This document shows, one piece after another, positions 26,490 through 35,105 of a stretch of DNA of 47,733 nucleotides. The stretch is from positions 1 through 47,733 of the forward strand of contig UQXZ01000011.1 in NCBI GenBank assembly GCA_900545225.1, given 5' to 3'. The DNA comes from an uncultured Eubacteriales bacterium (GTDB lineage: Bacteria > Bacillota > Clostridia > Lachnospirales > Lachnospiraceae). Numbering within the stretch: position 1 is the first letter of the stretch; each line of letters starts with the position of its first letter. Under the pieces are notes generated by a model. That model worked only from the letters and a program-made list of their open reading frames with translations. It searched no databases and was not told the DNA's origin. The position numbers and the translations under genes were made by a program.

Positions 26490-27434
26490 ATGGAGTTTTC
26501 TCATATTCCTGTGTTGAGAGATGAGACAATCAACAGTTTAAATATTAATCCGGACGGGATATATGTTGATGGAACACTGGGCGGCGCAGGTCATTCAATG
26601 GAGATTCTCAAGAGACTCAGTCCAAAGGGGCAGTTAATCTGCTTTGATCAGGATATAGAAGCTATTGAGAGTTCATCAAAGAAACTCAATGATTACAGAC
26701 CCGGAACAATTTTCATACACAGTAACTTTGAATATATGCCTGAGAAACTCAGTGAACACGGTATAGTGCACGTTGATGGTATTATGCTGGATTTAGGAGT
26801 TTCTTCACATCAGTTAGACGTTCCTGAGAGAGGCTTTTCATACAGATTTGATGCACCTCTCGATATGAGAATGGACAACAGAGTTCAGAGAACAGCCGCT
26901 GATATTGTCAATGACGAATCTGTTGAAACATTGACAAAGATAATCAAAGACTACGGCGAAGAAAAGTATGCACGTAAAATAGCATATAACATTGATTTAG
27001 CAAGACAAAAGAAAAGAATAGAAACCACATTTGAATTAAATGACATTATAAGGAAGTCTATGCCGGCAAAAAGTCTGGCAACAGGGGGACATCCTTCAAA
27101 AAGAACATTTCAGGCACTTAGAATTGCACTTAATGATGAATTAGCCAGACTCGAGGGCGTTATACCTAAGATGATTGATTTGCTTAACGATAAGGGCAGA
27201 TTAAGTATAATCACATTTCATTCACTGGAAGACAGAATTGTTAAGAATGCATTCAGAACCGCACAGGATCCATGTACATGTCCAAGTAATTTCCCGGTAT
27301 GTGTATGTGGAAAGAAATCAAAGGGTAAAGTTATTACTAAGAAGGCAATTCTGCCAAGTGAAGAAGAGTTAGAGTATAACAGCAGAGCAAAGAGTGCCAA
27401 ACTTAGGGTATTTGAGAGAGTTATTGATAATTAA
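26490..27434 (+). CDS. rsmH: 16S rRNA (cytosine(1402)-N(4))-methyltransferase
   Basis: 314 aa. SAM-dependent methylation of C1402 in the ribosomal P site. Starts at ATG 26490 with TGGAGG upstream. Seen: N-terminal HIPVLRDETI, SAM-binding DGTLGGAGHS, CFDQD, the family hallmark LDLGVSSHQLDVPERGFSYRFDAPLDMRMD, KSLATGGHPSKRTFQALRI and FHSLEDRIVK. A Cys cluster CTCPSNFPVCVCGK near the C-terminus is typical. Confidence 0.97.
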   Translation: MEFSHIPVLRDETINSLNINPDGIYVDGTLGGAGHSMEILKRLSPKGQLICFDQDIEAIESSSKKLNDYRPGTIFIHSNFEYMPEKLSEHGIVHVDGIMLDLGVSSHQLDVPERGFSYRFDAPLDMRMDNRVQRTAADIVNDESVETLTKIIKDYGEEKYARKIAYNIDLARQKKRIETTFELNDIIRKSMPAKSLATGGHPSKRTFQALRIALNDELARLEGVIPKMIDLLNDKGRLSIITFHSLEDRIVKNAFRTAQDPCTCPSNFPVCVCGKKSKGKVITKKAILPSEEELEYNSRAKSAKLRVFERVIDN

Positions 27435-27445
27435 GGAGAGGGAAA

Positions 27446-27907
27446 ATGGCTAACAATACAAACAATTATGGTGGAGGATATAATACGTACGTACGTGGAT
27501 CAGAAGCTCCGGCAATTGAAGTGGAGAGAGCTCCGAGAAGAAGTCGAATTCCTATTTCTCCAAGAAAAAGAGCAGCAAGAGCTAATAGAAGAAGCCTTGC
27601 TTTATTTGGCGTGGTTACAGCGATAACTGCAGCAGCCATTGCATTAGGTGTTAATTATCTTAATCTCCGTTCCGATCTTATTACAACTACATCAGAAATT
27701 AATACTCTCCAGGAAGAGCTTAATACATTAACAACTAATAATAATGAAAAACAGGTTGATGTAGAATCTAATATCAACTATCAGGAAATATATGACAAAG
27801 CTGTTAATGAGTATGGTATGACATATCCTGATGCAAATAATATTGTAGAATACGATGGCGGCACATTGGGATATATCAGACAGTATGAAAATATTCCAAA
27901 CAACTAA
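27446..27907 (+). CDS. ftsL: FtsL-like division protein
   Basis: 153 aa, bitopic. A basic, Tyr/Arg-rich cytosolic N-terminus (1-49), one membrane helix (about 50-70, LALFGVVTAITAAAIALGVN), then a short coiled coil (75-105, TTTSEINTLQEELNTL) outside the cell. Sequence identity in this family is low; the call rests on topology and place between rsmH and the division PBP gene. FtsL works with FtsQ/DivIB and FtsB/DivIC in activating FtsW-FtsI. 11 bases after rsmH with GGAGAGGG before the ATG. Confidence 0.82.
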   Translation: MANNTNNYGGGYNTYVRGSEAPAIEVERAPRRSRIPISPRKRAARANRRSLALFGVVTAITAAAIALGVNYLNLRSDLITTTSEINTLQEELNTLTTNNNEKQVDVESNINYQEIYDKAVNEYGMTYPDANNIVEYDGGTLGYIRQYENIPNN

Positions 27908-27933
27908 TTCTGATTCGGATATATAGGTATAAA

Positions 27934-29847
27934 ATGAAAAAGCGTGACGATTATTCACAATATAGTAAGGCGATGCTTGGAAGGATAAAAACCAAATCAG
28001 GCATTGCCTTTTTGATTGCAATGGTACTTATTTTAGTATTAATTGTGAGAGTTATAATTATTAATGTTGCCGATGGTGAAGAATATTCAAGAATAGTACT
28101 TAACCATCAGGCATATTCATCCCGTACTATCGCCAGTAAGAGAGGATCTATTGTAGATAGAAACGGAACTGTTCTTGCATACAGTAAGAAAGTATATAAT
28201 TTAGTATTAGATCCATTTGTTATTAATTCTGATGAGAAAAAGAAGGACGCTACTGTTGATGCTGTAAGTGAATACTTCGGAATTGATAAAAATGAGATAG
28301 AAGATGTTCTTACAAATCAGAAAGACAGCAGATACAGAAAAATGAAATCGGAACTGGAAGAAGATTTCGTTAATAAGTTCAAAGCCCAGATGGAAGAAAA
28401 TGAAAATATAGATGGCGTATGGTTCGAGGACGACTATAAGAGAGTTTATCCATTTGGAACACTTGCAGCTGATGTTATAGGCTTCTATAACAAGAATAAT
28501 GGCGGTGAGCTTGGCCTTGAAAAGAAGTACGATTCTAACCTTACAGGTACAGACGGACTTGCATACACATATGTGGATGATTCCATGGAGCGTACAGAGG
28601 ATCTTAAATCTGCCGTAGATGGTAATAATGTTGTAACTACTCTTGATTACGGTGCTCAGAATATCATCGACAAGTACATTGCCAACTACAATTCATCAAA
28701 GCCGTCTGCCAATACAGGTGCGATTCTGATGGATCCAAATTCAGGTGAAGTACTTGCAATGAGCAGTTATCCATTCTTCGATCTTAATAATCCGAGAGAT
28801 TTAACAGCTGTTTATACTGATGAACAGATTGCAGCAATGAGTGAAGAAGAAAAGGCTGAAAATCTTGCCAAGCTTTGGAGAAACTACTGTGTATCAGATG
28901 TATATGAGCCGGGTTCAACATTTAAATCCATCACTGTTGCAGGCTGCCTTGAAGAAGGGGTTGTAAAAGATGGTGATCAATTCTATTGTGGCGGTTCTCT
29001 CTCCATCGGTGGTTATACAATTAACTGCTGGAGACATATTTACGGTGGTCACGGTCAGTTATCACTTGATAAGGCCCTGGGTGACTCATGTAACGTAGCC
29101 ATGATGGAAATTGCGGCAAACTTAGGTACTGACAACATGATTAAGTATCAGTCCTTATTTGGCTTCGGTTCCAAGACAGGAATCGACCTTCCAAGTGAGG
29201 AGCGAGGTATTTTACAGGATGCTGAGAAAATGTCTGTAACTGACCTTGCCACAAACTCATTCGGTCAGAACTTTGACGTTACAATGATCCAGATGGCGGC
29301 TGCATATTGTTCTCTTATAAATGGTGGAACATATTATCAGCCACACATTGTAAAATCAATTGAGAATGAAAAGGGTGAGAAGATAAAGAGTGTTACACCT
29401 ACATCGGTAAGACAGACTGTAACAGCCGATACTTCAAACGTTATTAAGAGAATTCTTAAAGAAGCTGTAGAACAGTACGGTGTTACATATGTTAAGGTAG
29501 ATGGATATTCCATAGGTGGTAAAACAGGTACAGCCCAGAAATTACCTCGTTCTGAAAAGAAATGGTTAATTTCTGTTGCTGCATTTGCACCGGCAGAAAA
29601 TCCGCAGTATGTATTATATGTTGTAATTGATGAGCCGCAGGGAACTACAGGAACCAGTGGTTCAGGTATGGATGTTCAGGAGCTTACACATGATATGCTT
29701 GCAGAATTACTTCCATATCTTGGAGTTCCTAAGGACACTACAGCTACAACTGAAAATGGAAATTCAGAGTCAGGATCTGAAGGTGAAGGTGGAATTGAAG
29801 TACCGGAAGGAACTACTTTAGAATCAACTTCTTCATCAGATGAGTAA
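27934..29847 (+). CDS. Division-type class B penicillin-binding protein (FtsI/SpoVD family)
   Basis: 637 aa. Septal peptidoglycan transpeptidase. Membrane anchor at 23-44, pedestal domain with RGSIVDRNGTVLA (70-82), then the transpeptidase domain with all three active-site motifs: S328-T-F-K331, S385-C-N387 and K530-T-G532. No PASTA domain is visible, unlike PBP2x or SpoVD of Bacillus. The final 35 residues are an extracytoplasmic Ser/Glu/Gly-rich tail. Whether it is vegetative FtsI or sporulation SpoVD cannot be told; the position in dcw favours division. Confidence 0.93.
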   Translation: MKKRDDYSQYSKAMLGRIKTKSGIAFLIAMVLILVLIVRVIIINVADGEEYSRIVLNHQAYSSRTIASKRGSIVDRNGTVLAYSKKVYNLVLDPFVINSDEKKKDATVDAVSEYFGIDKNEIEDVLTNQKDSRYRKMKSELEEDFVNKFKAQMEENENIDGVWFEDDYKRVYPFGTLAADVIGFYNKNNGGELGLEKKYDSNLTGTDGLAYTYVDDSMERTEDLKSAVDGNNVVTTLDYGAQNIIDKYIANYNSSKPSANTGAILMDPNSGEVLAMSSYPFFDLNNPRDLTAVYTDEQIAAMSEEEKAENLAKLWRNYCVSDVYEPGSTFKSITVAGCLEEGVVKDGDQFYCGGSLSIGGYTINCWRHIYGGHGQLSLDKALGDSCNVAMMEIAANLGTDNMIKYQSLFGFGSKTGIDLPSEERGILQDAEKMSVTDLATNSFGQNFDVTMIQMAAAYCSLINGGTYYQPHIVKSIENEKGEKIKSVTPTSVRQTVTADTSNVIKRILKEAVEQYGVTYVKVDGYSIGGKTGTAQKLPRSEKKWLISVAAFAPAENPQYVLYVVIDEPQGTTGTSGSGMDVQELTHDMLAELLPYLGVPKDTTATTENGNSESGSEGEGGIEVPEGTTLESTSSSDE

Positions 29848-29882
29848 TAAATCGATATAAATAATAAATCGGGTAATTAATT

Positions 29883-31217
29883 ATGAGTTATAAAGCATTA
29901 GTAATAGGAGCAGGTAAAAGTGGTATAAATGCCGCTAAGCTTCTTATGGCACATGGATATGAAGTTGCTGTTTTTGATGGCAATGTATCAGCGAACAAAT
30001 CAAAAATACAGGAAAGCATTGGAAATGTAGAAGTTTTCCTTGGAGATATGAGTGAAGAGGTAATTGCTGCATTTGATATGGCTGTGGTAAGTCCGGGTGT
30101 ACCTTTAGACAATCCTATAGTTAAGAAGATAAATGATGCAAATGTAAAGCTTATCGGAGAGATTGAGCTTGGTTATATTTACGAAAAGGGTAGCGTTGTT
30201 GCAATTACAGGAACTAACGGTAAAACTACAACTACAACACTTGTTGGTGATATAATTAAGAGATGGAAAAGTAATACAATTGTGGCCGGAAATATTGGAT
30301 TTCCTTACACTAATGAAGTTATAAAGTCAGAAAATGATTCTATTTCAATTATAGAAATCAGCAGCTTCCAGCTTGAAACAATTGATACATTTCATGCAAA
30401 GGTAGCGGCAATACTTAATATCACACCGGATCATTTAGACAGACATAAGACAATGGAGGCATATGCCGAAGCTAAGTTTAATGTCACAAAGAATCAGACA
30501 GCGGATGATTTCGTAATTCTTAATTTCGATGATGAGAGATTAAGAGAATTTGCCAAGAGATGTACTTCTCATGTTTTATGGTTCGGAAGAGTTAATAAGC
30601 CTGACACAGGATATTATTACAAGGACAGAGTAATATACAGAATATATGAGGATAGAGAAGAAGAGATATTAAATGTTGATGATATCAACCTCATTGGTGA
30701 CCACAACTATGAAAATGTAATGGCAGCTCTTGCCATTGCAGAAGCAGCGGGCGTTCCTTCTGATATTACAATCGACGTTACAAAGAATTTCCATGCTGTT
30801 GAGCATAGAATTGAAAAGGTGGATACAATTGACGGTGTTGTATATTACAACGACTCAAAGGGTACTAATACAGATGCATCAATAAAGGCCATAAAGGCTA
30901 TGTCACGCCCTACATTATTGATAGCAGGCGGATATGACAAGAATTCACCATATGATGATTTCATTGAAAGCTTCGATGGAAAGATTAAGGAACTTGTTCT
31001 TATTGGTGCAACTGCAGAAAAAATAAAAGCGTGCGCTTTAGAACATGGATTTACAAATATTAAAATGGCAGATTCTCTTGAAGAGGCTGTTTCTATTTGT
31101 AAGGCTGATTCTGAAAATGGAGATGCCATATTATTATCTCCTGCATGTGCAAGCTGGGATATGTTTAAATCCTACGAACAAAGAGGCAGGTTGTTTAAAG
31201 ATTTAGTCAAATGGTAA
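29883..31217 (+). CDS. murD: UDP-N-acetylmuramoyl-L-alanine--D-glutamate ligase
   Basis: 444 aa. Adds D-Glu to UDP-MurNAc-L-Ala. N-terminal UMP-binding fold (ALVIGAGKSGINAAKLL), Mur ligase ATP loop ITGTNGKTTTTTLVGDI, EISSFQLE, NITPDHLDRH, and the C-terminal YNDSKGTNTDASIKAI and LLSPACASWDMFKSYEQRG motif of MurD. It follows the PBP gene directly; in most dcw clusters mraY would stand between them. Confidence 0.97.
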   Translation: MSYKALVIGAGKSGINAAKLLMAHGYEVAVFDGNVSANKSKIQESIGNVEVFLGDMSEEVIAAFDMAVVSPGVPLDNPIVKKINDANVKLIGEIELGYIYEKGSVVAITGTNGKTTTTTLVGDIIKRWKSNTIVAGNIGFPYTNEVIKSENDSISIIEISSFQLETIDTFHAKVAAILNITPDHLDRHKTMEAYAEAKFNVTKNQTADDFVILNFDDERLREFAKRCTSHVLWFGRVNKPDTGYYYKDRVIYRIYEDREEEILNVDDINLIGDHNYENVMAALAIAEAAGVPSDITIDVTKNFHAVEHRIEKVDTIDGVVYYNDSKGTNTDASIKAIKAMSRPTLLIAGGYDKNSPYDDFIESFDGKIKELVLIGATAEKIKACALEHGFTNIKMADSLEEAVSICKADSENGDAILLSPACASWDMFKSYEQRGRLFKDLVKW

Positions 31218-31257
31218 ATAGACTAAATAATCAGTTAGAAGTTTATTAGAGGCAATT

Positions 31258-32436
31258 ATGCAAAAGAGAACTGTTACGGATAGTAAAATTGTTAAAAGAA
31301 AAAAACTTAAAAGAATATTTCATTTTGACTATACATTAGTATTTTGTCTCTTCCTCATTATCGGATTTGGACTGATTATGATATATAGTTCAAGTTCATA
31401 TACTGCCAATTTAGAATACGGAGATCCAAGCTACTTCTTTAACAGACAGTTAATATTCGTCTTAATCGGATTGGTATTAATGGTAGCCGGCTTTATGATT
31501 AATTATAAATGGCTGATGCAGAGGCACTGGATTATTCTGGTAGCTTCCATAGTCATGCTGTTTATGCTTATTCCGATGGGACACAGCGTTAATGGTGCTA
31601 CCCGTTGGATCAGACTGGGATTCTTTAATTTCCAGCCTGCCGAGTTTGTTAAGCTGGCGGTTATAATATCTATCGTTGCAATGATAATGACTGCCGGGCG
31701 AGGTATTAATAATTTAAAGGGCAGATTATTCATCATAGGAGCAATCGGAATTATACCTGCAGGGCTGGTATATGTAATAAGTTCAAACTTAAGCAGTTCT
31801 ATAATCATTTTTTTAATTGTATTTTTTATGATGTTTATAGTATCTCCAAAGCCTAAGAACTATTTAATAGCTTTGGGAATTGCAGCGGTAATCGGTATCA
31901 TAATGGTTCTTATAATCTCAAATATGCCTGCCGATTCATCAAGTTTCCGATTTAACAGAATTGCAGTCTGGCTTCATCCTGAAGAATATGAGCTTTCTAC
32001 AGGTTATCAGACAGTTCAGTCGCTTTACGCAATCGGATCGGGTGGTTTCTTAGGTAAGGGACTTGGTAAAGGTCTTCAGAAGTTAGGTTATATACCTGAG
32101 TCACAGAATGATATGATATTTGCCGTAATATGCGAAGAAGTAGGTATATTTGGAGCTATAATTCTCTTATCTATATTTGCACTTTTATTATGGAGAATAT
32201 ATGTTATAGCAATGAAGGCCCCTACAAAGACAGACATGTTATTGTGTATGGCAATTTTCTTCCATATTGCAATTCAGTTAATTCTTAATGTGGCCGTTGT
32301 TACTAATCTCATGCCTAATACGGGTGTAACACTACCGTTTATAAGTTATGGTGGATCTTCGATATTCTTCTTACTATTTGAAATGGGATTGGTATTAAAT
32401 GTCTCAAAGAAGATAGATATTGAGGAAAAGGTATAA
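31258..32436 (+). CDS. ftsW: SEDS peptidoglycan polymerase FtsW
   Basis: 392 aa with about 10 membrane helices. FtsW polymerises lipid II at the septum together with the class B PBP. Family landmarks: IMIYSSSSYTA, the segment NGATRWIRLGFFNFQPAEFVKLAVI, the large extracytoplasmic loop with WLHPEEYELSTGYQTVQSLYAIGSGG, the conserved PESQNDMIFAVICEE with the catalytic aspartate region, and TGVTLPFISYGGSS at the end. Position after murD fits FtsW rather than RodA. murG would normally follow but is missing. Confidence 0.95.
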   Translation: MQKRTVTDSKIVKRKKLKRIFHFDYTLVFCLFLIIGFGLIMIYSSSSYTANLEYGDPSYFFNRQLIFVLIGLVLMVAGFMINYKWLMQRHWIILVASIVMLFMLIPMGHSVNGATRWIRLGFFNFQPAEFVKLAVIISIVAMIMTAGRGINNLKGRLFIIGAIGIIPAGLVYVISSNLSSSIIIFLIVFFMMFIVSPKPKNYLIALGIAAVIGIIMVLIISNMPADSSSFRFNRIAVWLHPEEYELSTGYQTVQSLYAIGSGGFLGKGLGKGLQKLGYIPESQNDMIFAVICEEVGIFGAIILLSIFALLLWRIYVIAMKAPTKTDMLLCMAIFFHIAIQLILNVAVVTNLMPNTGVTLPFISYGGSSIFFLLFEMGLVLNVSKKIDIEEKV

Positions 32437-32440
32437 GCGT

Positions 32441-33334
32441 ATGGGTTCAGTAAAGATTGATATAGGACGGAAACGTAAAAAAAGAAATAAAAAGCTTTTC
32501 AGATTTACACTTATCACTTCTATAATAGCTGCCGTAGTCTTATTCATTTTCTTCGTATTCAGAACTACAGAGATTACATATGAAGGTAATAAAAAGGCAA
32601 ATGAAGAAGATCTGAACGAATACATTTTCAGTGGTAGTAATCCTAATACACTTATGTATTCCATATTCGGAAACAAGAATAAGAATATACCTTTTATATC
32701 AAGCTATGATGTAAATATTTTATGGCCTAACAAAATTCACGTTGTGGTTCATGAAAAGGAATTACTCGCCTGCTTTTACTATGCAGGTGTGTATGAATAC
32801 GTAGACGAATCAGGAAATGTTGTAGACAGTTCAGGTAACTTATATGACAGTTCACCGATTATAGAAGGTATAACATTTGATAATCTTATACTTGGATCAA
32901 AACCACATGTAAGTGATGATAAGGCATATGATGCTCTTATTCAGTATGCACATTATGCCCGCACATATTCTTTGAAGTTTGACAAGATAATCTACAAAGA
33001 TGGTGCCATATATTATCAGGTGAAGGATGTATTTGTTAATATGGGTACTCTTGAAAATGCTGAAGAGAAGGTGTTCAGGTTAAGTAAGCTCTACAGCAAT
33101 ATTGAAGGTCTGAAGGGAATTCTTCATCTGGAAGATTATAGTGGTGGTAATAAAAACATCATATTTGAGCAGACAGTAGAAGAGTCAAAGCCGGCTGAAG
33201 AATCAAATGAGCAGTCATCTGAAGAGACAGGTGGTGAATCAACGGAAAACTCCAATGAGGAGACTACAGAGGAAACAGAGTCATCTGAGGCAGAAAACAC
33301 TTCAGAAGATGAAACTGAAGAAGACGAAGAGTAA
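32441..33334 (+). CDS. ftsQ: FtsQ/DivIB-type division protein
   Basis: 297 aa from ATG 32441, four bases after the ftsW stop, with GAGGAAAAGG inside the end of ftsW. Very basic N-terminus (RKRKKRNKKL), one membrane helix (about 20-41), a POTRA domain (about 42-110, ITYEGNKKANEEDLNEYIF ... WPNKIHVVVHEKELLACFYY), then a beta domain. The last 55 residues are almost only Glu, Ser, Thr and Asn, an acidic disordered tail outside the membrane. FtsQ/DivIB links the divisome with FtsL and DivIC. Confidence 0.9.
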   Translation: MGSVKIDIGRKRKKRNKKLFRFTLITSIIAAVVLFIFFVFRTTEITYEGNKKANEEDLNEYIFSGSNPNTLMYSIFGNKNKNIPFISSYDVNILWPNKIHVVVHEKELLACFYYAGVYEYVDESGNVVDSSGNLYDSSPIIEGITFDNLILGSKPHVSDDKAYDALIQYAHYARTYSLKFDKIIYKDGAIYYQVKDVFVNMGTLENAEEKVFRLSKLYSNIEGLKGILHLEDYSGGNKNIIFEQTVEESKPAEESNEQSSEETGGESTENSNEETTEETESSEAENTSEDETEEDEE

Positions 33335-33440
33335 GTGTTATATTTTTTGCAAAGATTATATTTTTGCAAAGATGCATATATAGTTTTATAATAGATGGTA
33401 CATGGTAGTTAATATCTATATACCATCTATTTGTATATAA

Positions 33441-33496
33441 CGAAGTGCATATAACGAAGTGCATATAACGAAGTGCATATAACGAAGTGCATATAA
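33441..33496. repeat. Four perfect tandem copies of a 14-bp unit
   Basis: CGAAGTGCATATAA repeated at 33441, 33455, 33469 and 33483 with no mismatch, preceded by a partial GTATATAA. No spacers, so not a CRISPR. It lies between ftsQ and the ftsZ promoter. Confidence 0.9.
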
Positions 33497-33633
33497 CAGT
33501 GTATATATATGTGTGTGTGTATATCAGATGTTGCCATATAGCAGGAATATTGTTTTTATTCGACAGTACATTCACGCAAATTATAAAAAATTGATAAATA
33601 TAATAATTTTTGCTGAATATATGACATAAAATA

Positions 33634-33662
33634 TTGAATTATTTATCCATTAATTATATCAT
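33634..33662 (+). promoter_or_regulatory. Candidate ftsZ promoter
   Basis: TTGAAT (33634-33639), 17 bp, TATCAT (33657-33662), about 48 bp before the TTG start of ftsZ. Suggests ftsZ is transcribed apart from the rest of the cluster. Confidence 0.45.
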
Positions 33663-33710
33663 TAGTTTATTATGGTCAAATGGATGTGATATTGAAGGAG
33701 GGTTAAAACC

Positions 33711-34991
33711 TTGTTTGAACTAAGTAGTAATGAGAAAGAACAGGTTGCTAATATAAAAGTTGTAGGTATCGGCGGATGTGGTAATAATGCTGTATCAAGA
33801 ATGGTAGAGTCAGGTATTACAAGTGCTGAGCTTATCGGAATTAACACAGATATCCAGGATATCAAGAAGTGTAAAGCCGGTGTAACAATTCCTATCGGTG
33901 CTAAGACAACTAACGGACTTGGAGCCGGAGCTAAGAGCGAAGTAGGTGAGAGAGCAGCTGAAGAAAGCGCAGACGAAATTGCAAAGGCACTTGAAGGCGC
34001 TGACATGGTATTCGTTACTTGCGGTATGGGCGGTGGAACAGGTACTGGTGCCGCTCCTGTAGTTGCATCTATTGCTAAGAAGCAGGGCGCTCTTACAGTA
34101 GGCGTTGTTACAACACCATTTAAGTTCGAGGGAAGACCTCGTATGAGAAACGCTCTTGCAGGTATCGAAAGACTTAAGGAAAATGTTGATACAATCATCG
34201 TAATTCCTAACCAGAAGATTTTCGAAATCTATGACAAGGGTATTTCATTTGAAGAAGCTATGGCAAGAGCAGATGAAGTTCTTCATCAGTCAGTTGTAGG
34301 CATTGCTGACCTTATCAACAAGCCAGCTACAATGAACTTAGACTTCGCAGATGTTCAGACAACAATGAAGGATCAGGGATACGCTCATATCGGTATCGGT
34401 GAAGCTTCAGATGACAATAAGGCTCTTACAGCTGTTAAGAATGCTGTATCAAGCCCACTTCTTGAGACATCTATCGAAGGTGCTAAGAATATTATCCTTA
34501 ACATTTCAGGTAACGCTACTCTTGCAGATGTTGAAGAAGCAACAGATTACATCTATGAAGAAGTTGGCGATGAAGTTAATGTTATCTTCGGTATCGATTC
34601 AGATGAGACTGCAGACAGCATTAAGATTACAATTATTGCTACAGGTATGGAAAATGACAGCCTTGAAGCTGAGAGCCAGAAGTCTAACATGAAGTCTGCA
34701 TCAGCAGCTGCAGCTCCTCAGGTGCATCATACAATGGCACCGCAGGCTCATACAGTGGTATCATCAACAGATGCACAGGTTCAGGCAGAAGCTCCTGTAG
34801 AAGAGACTCCTGTAGTTGATCCTGAAGCTGAAGCAAGAGAAAAAGCAATAAAAGAAGCAGAAGAACTTAAGAAGGCATCAGAGGAAGCTCAGAAAAAGTT
34901 AAATGCAATGGTACAGCAGAGAGCTGCTAAGCCATCAAATAACAGCAAGTTTGATGTTCCGGGATTCCTTCAGAACAATAAAAACGACTAA
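33711..34991 (+). CDS. ftsZ: Cell division protein FtsZ
   Basis: 426 aa tubulin-like GTPase that forms the division ring. The start is TTG with AAGGAGGG 8 bases upstream; no in-frame ATG precedes the conserved IKVVGIGGCGNNAVSRM. GTP-binding tubulin signature GGGTGTGAAP (about 107-116), FEGRPRM, and T7-loop NLDFADVQ are present. A variable Ala/Glu/Gln-rich linker (about 330-410) leads to the C-terminal peptide KFDVPGFLQNN, which docks division partners. No ftsA precedes it, so the membrane anchor (perhaps SepF) is encoded elsewhere. Confidence 0.98.
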   Translation: MFELSSNEKEQVANIKVVGIGGCGNNAVSRMVESGITSAELIGINTDIQDIKKCKAGVTIPIGAKTTNGLGAGAKSEVGERAAEESADEIAKALEGADMVFVTCGMGGGTGTGAAPVVASIAKKQGALTVGVVTTPFKFEGRPRMRNALAGIERLKENVDTIIVIPNQKIFEIYDKGISFEEAMARADEVLHQSVVGIADLINKPATMNLDFADVQTTMKDQGYAHIGIGEASDDNKALTAVKNAVSSPLLETSIEGAKNIILNISGNATLADVEEATDYIYEEVGDEVNVIFGIDSDETADSIKITIIATGMENDSLEAESQKSNMKSASAAAAPQVHHTMAPQAHTVVSSTDAQVQAEAPVEETPVVDPEAEAREKAIKEAEELKKASEEAQKKLNAMVQQRAAKPSNNSKFDVPGFLQNNKND

Positions 34992-35017
34992 TTGATTTAG
35001 TTGTATATATACTTTAG

Positions 35018-35051
35018 AAAGGAGTCGCTCATTTTTTCAGGCGGCTCTTTT
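35018..35051 (+). terminator. ftsZ terminator
   Basis: AAAGGAGTCGC / GCGGCTCTTTT pair over 11 positions with two G-T pairs and a 12-base loop, followed by TCTG. Confidence 0.7.
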
Positions 35052-35105
35052 CTGTTGTAAATTAACTACAAGCATTTAAATCAATTATTAACATGGAGAT
35101 AATAA

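Larger units (their letters stand above)
33335..33710. other. Repeat-rich gap between ftsQ and ftsZ
   Basis: 376 bases with no gene. In order: a direct repeat TTTTTGCAAAGAT (33344-33356, 33361-33373); an inverted repeat AATAGATGGTA / TACCATCTATT (33390-33400, 33421-33431) that could end the ftsQ transcript though no T-tract follows closely; four tandem 14-mers (33441-33496); a GT-rich run near 33500-33520; and the ftsZ promoter. Confidence 0.6.

Noticed and set aside
33441..33496. Tandem 14-mers considered as a CRISPR array
   Set aside because: Units abut with no spacers and are far shorter than CRISPR repeats; no cas genes.
33264..33575. Minus-strand frame over the ftsQ-ftsZ gap
   Set aside because: Repetitive product arises from the 14-bp tandem units; no ribosome-binding site.
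33662..34198. 178-codon minus-strand frame opposite ftsZ
   Set aside because: Antisense of the conserved FtsZ GTPase domain; no known protein pattern.
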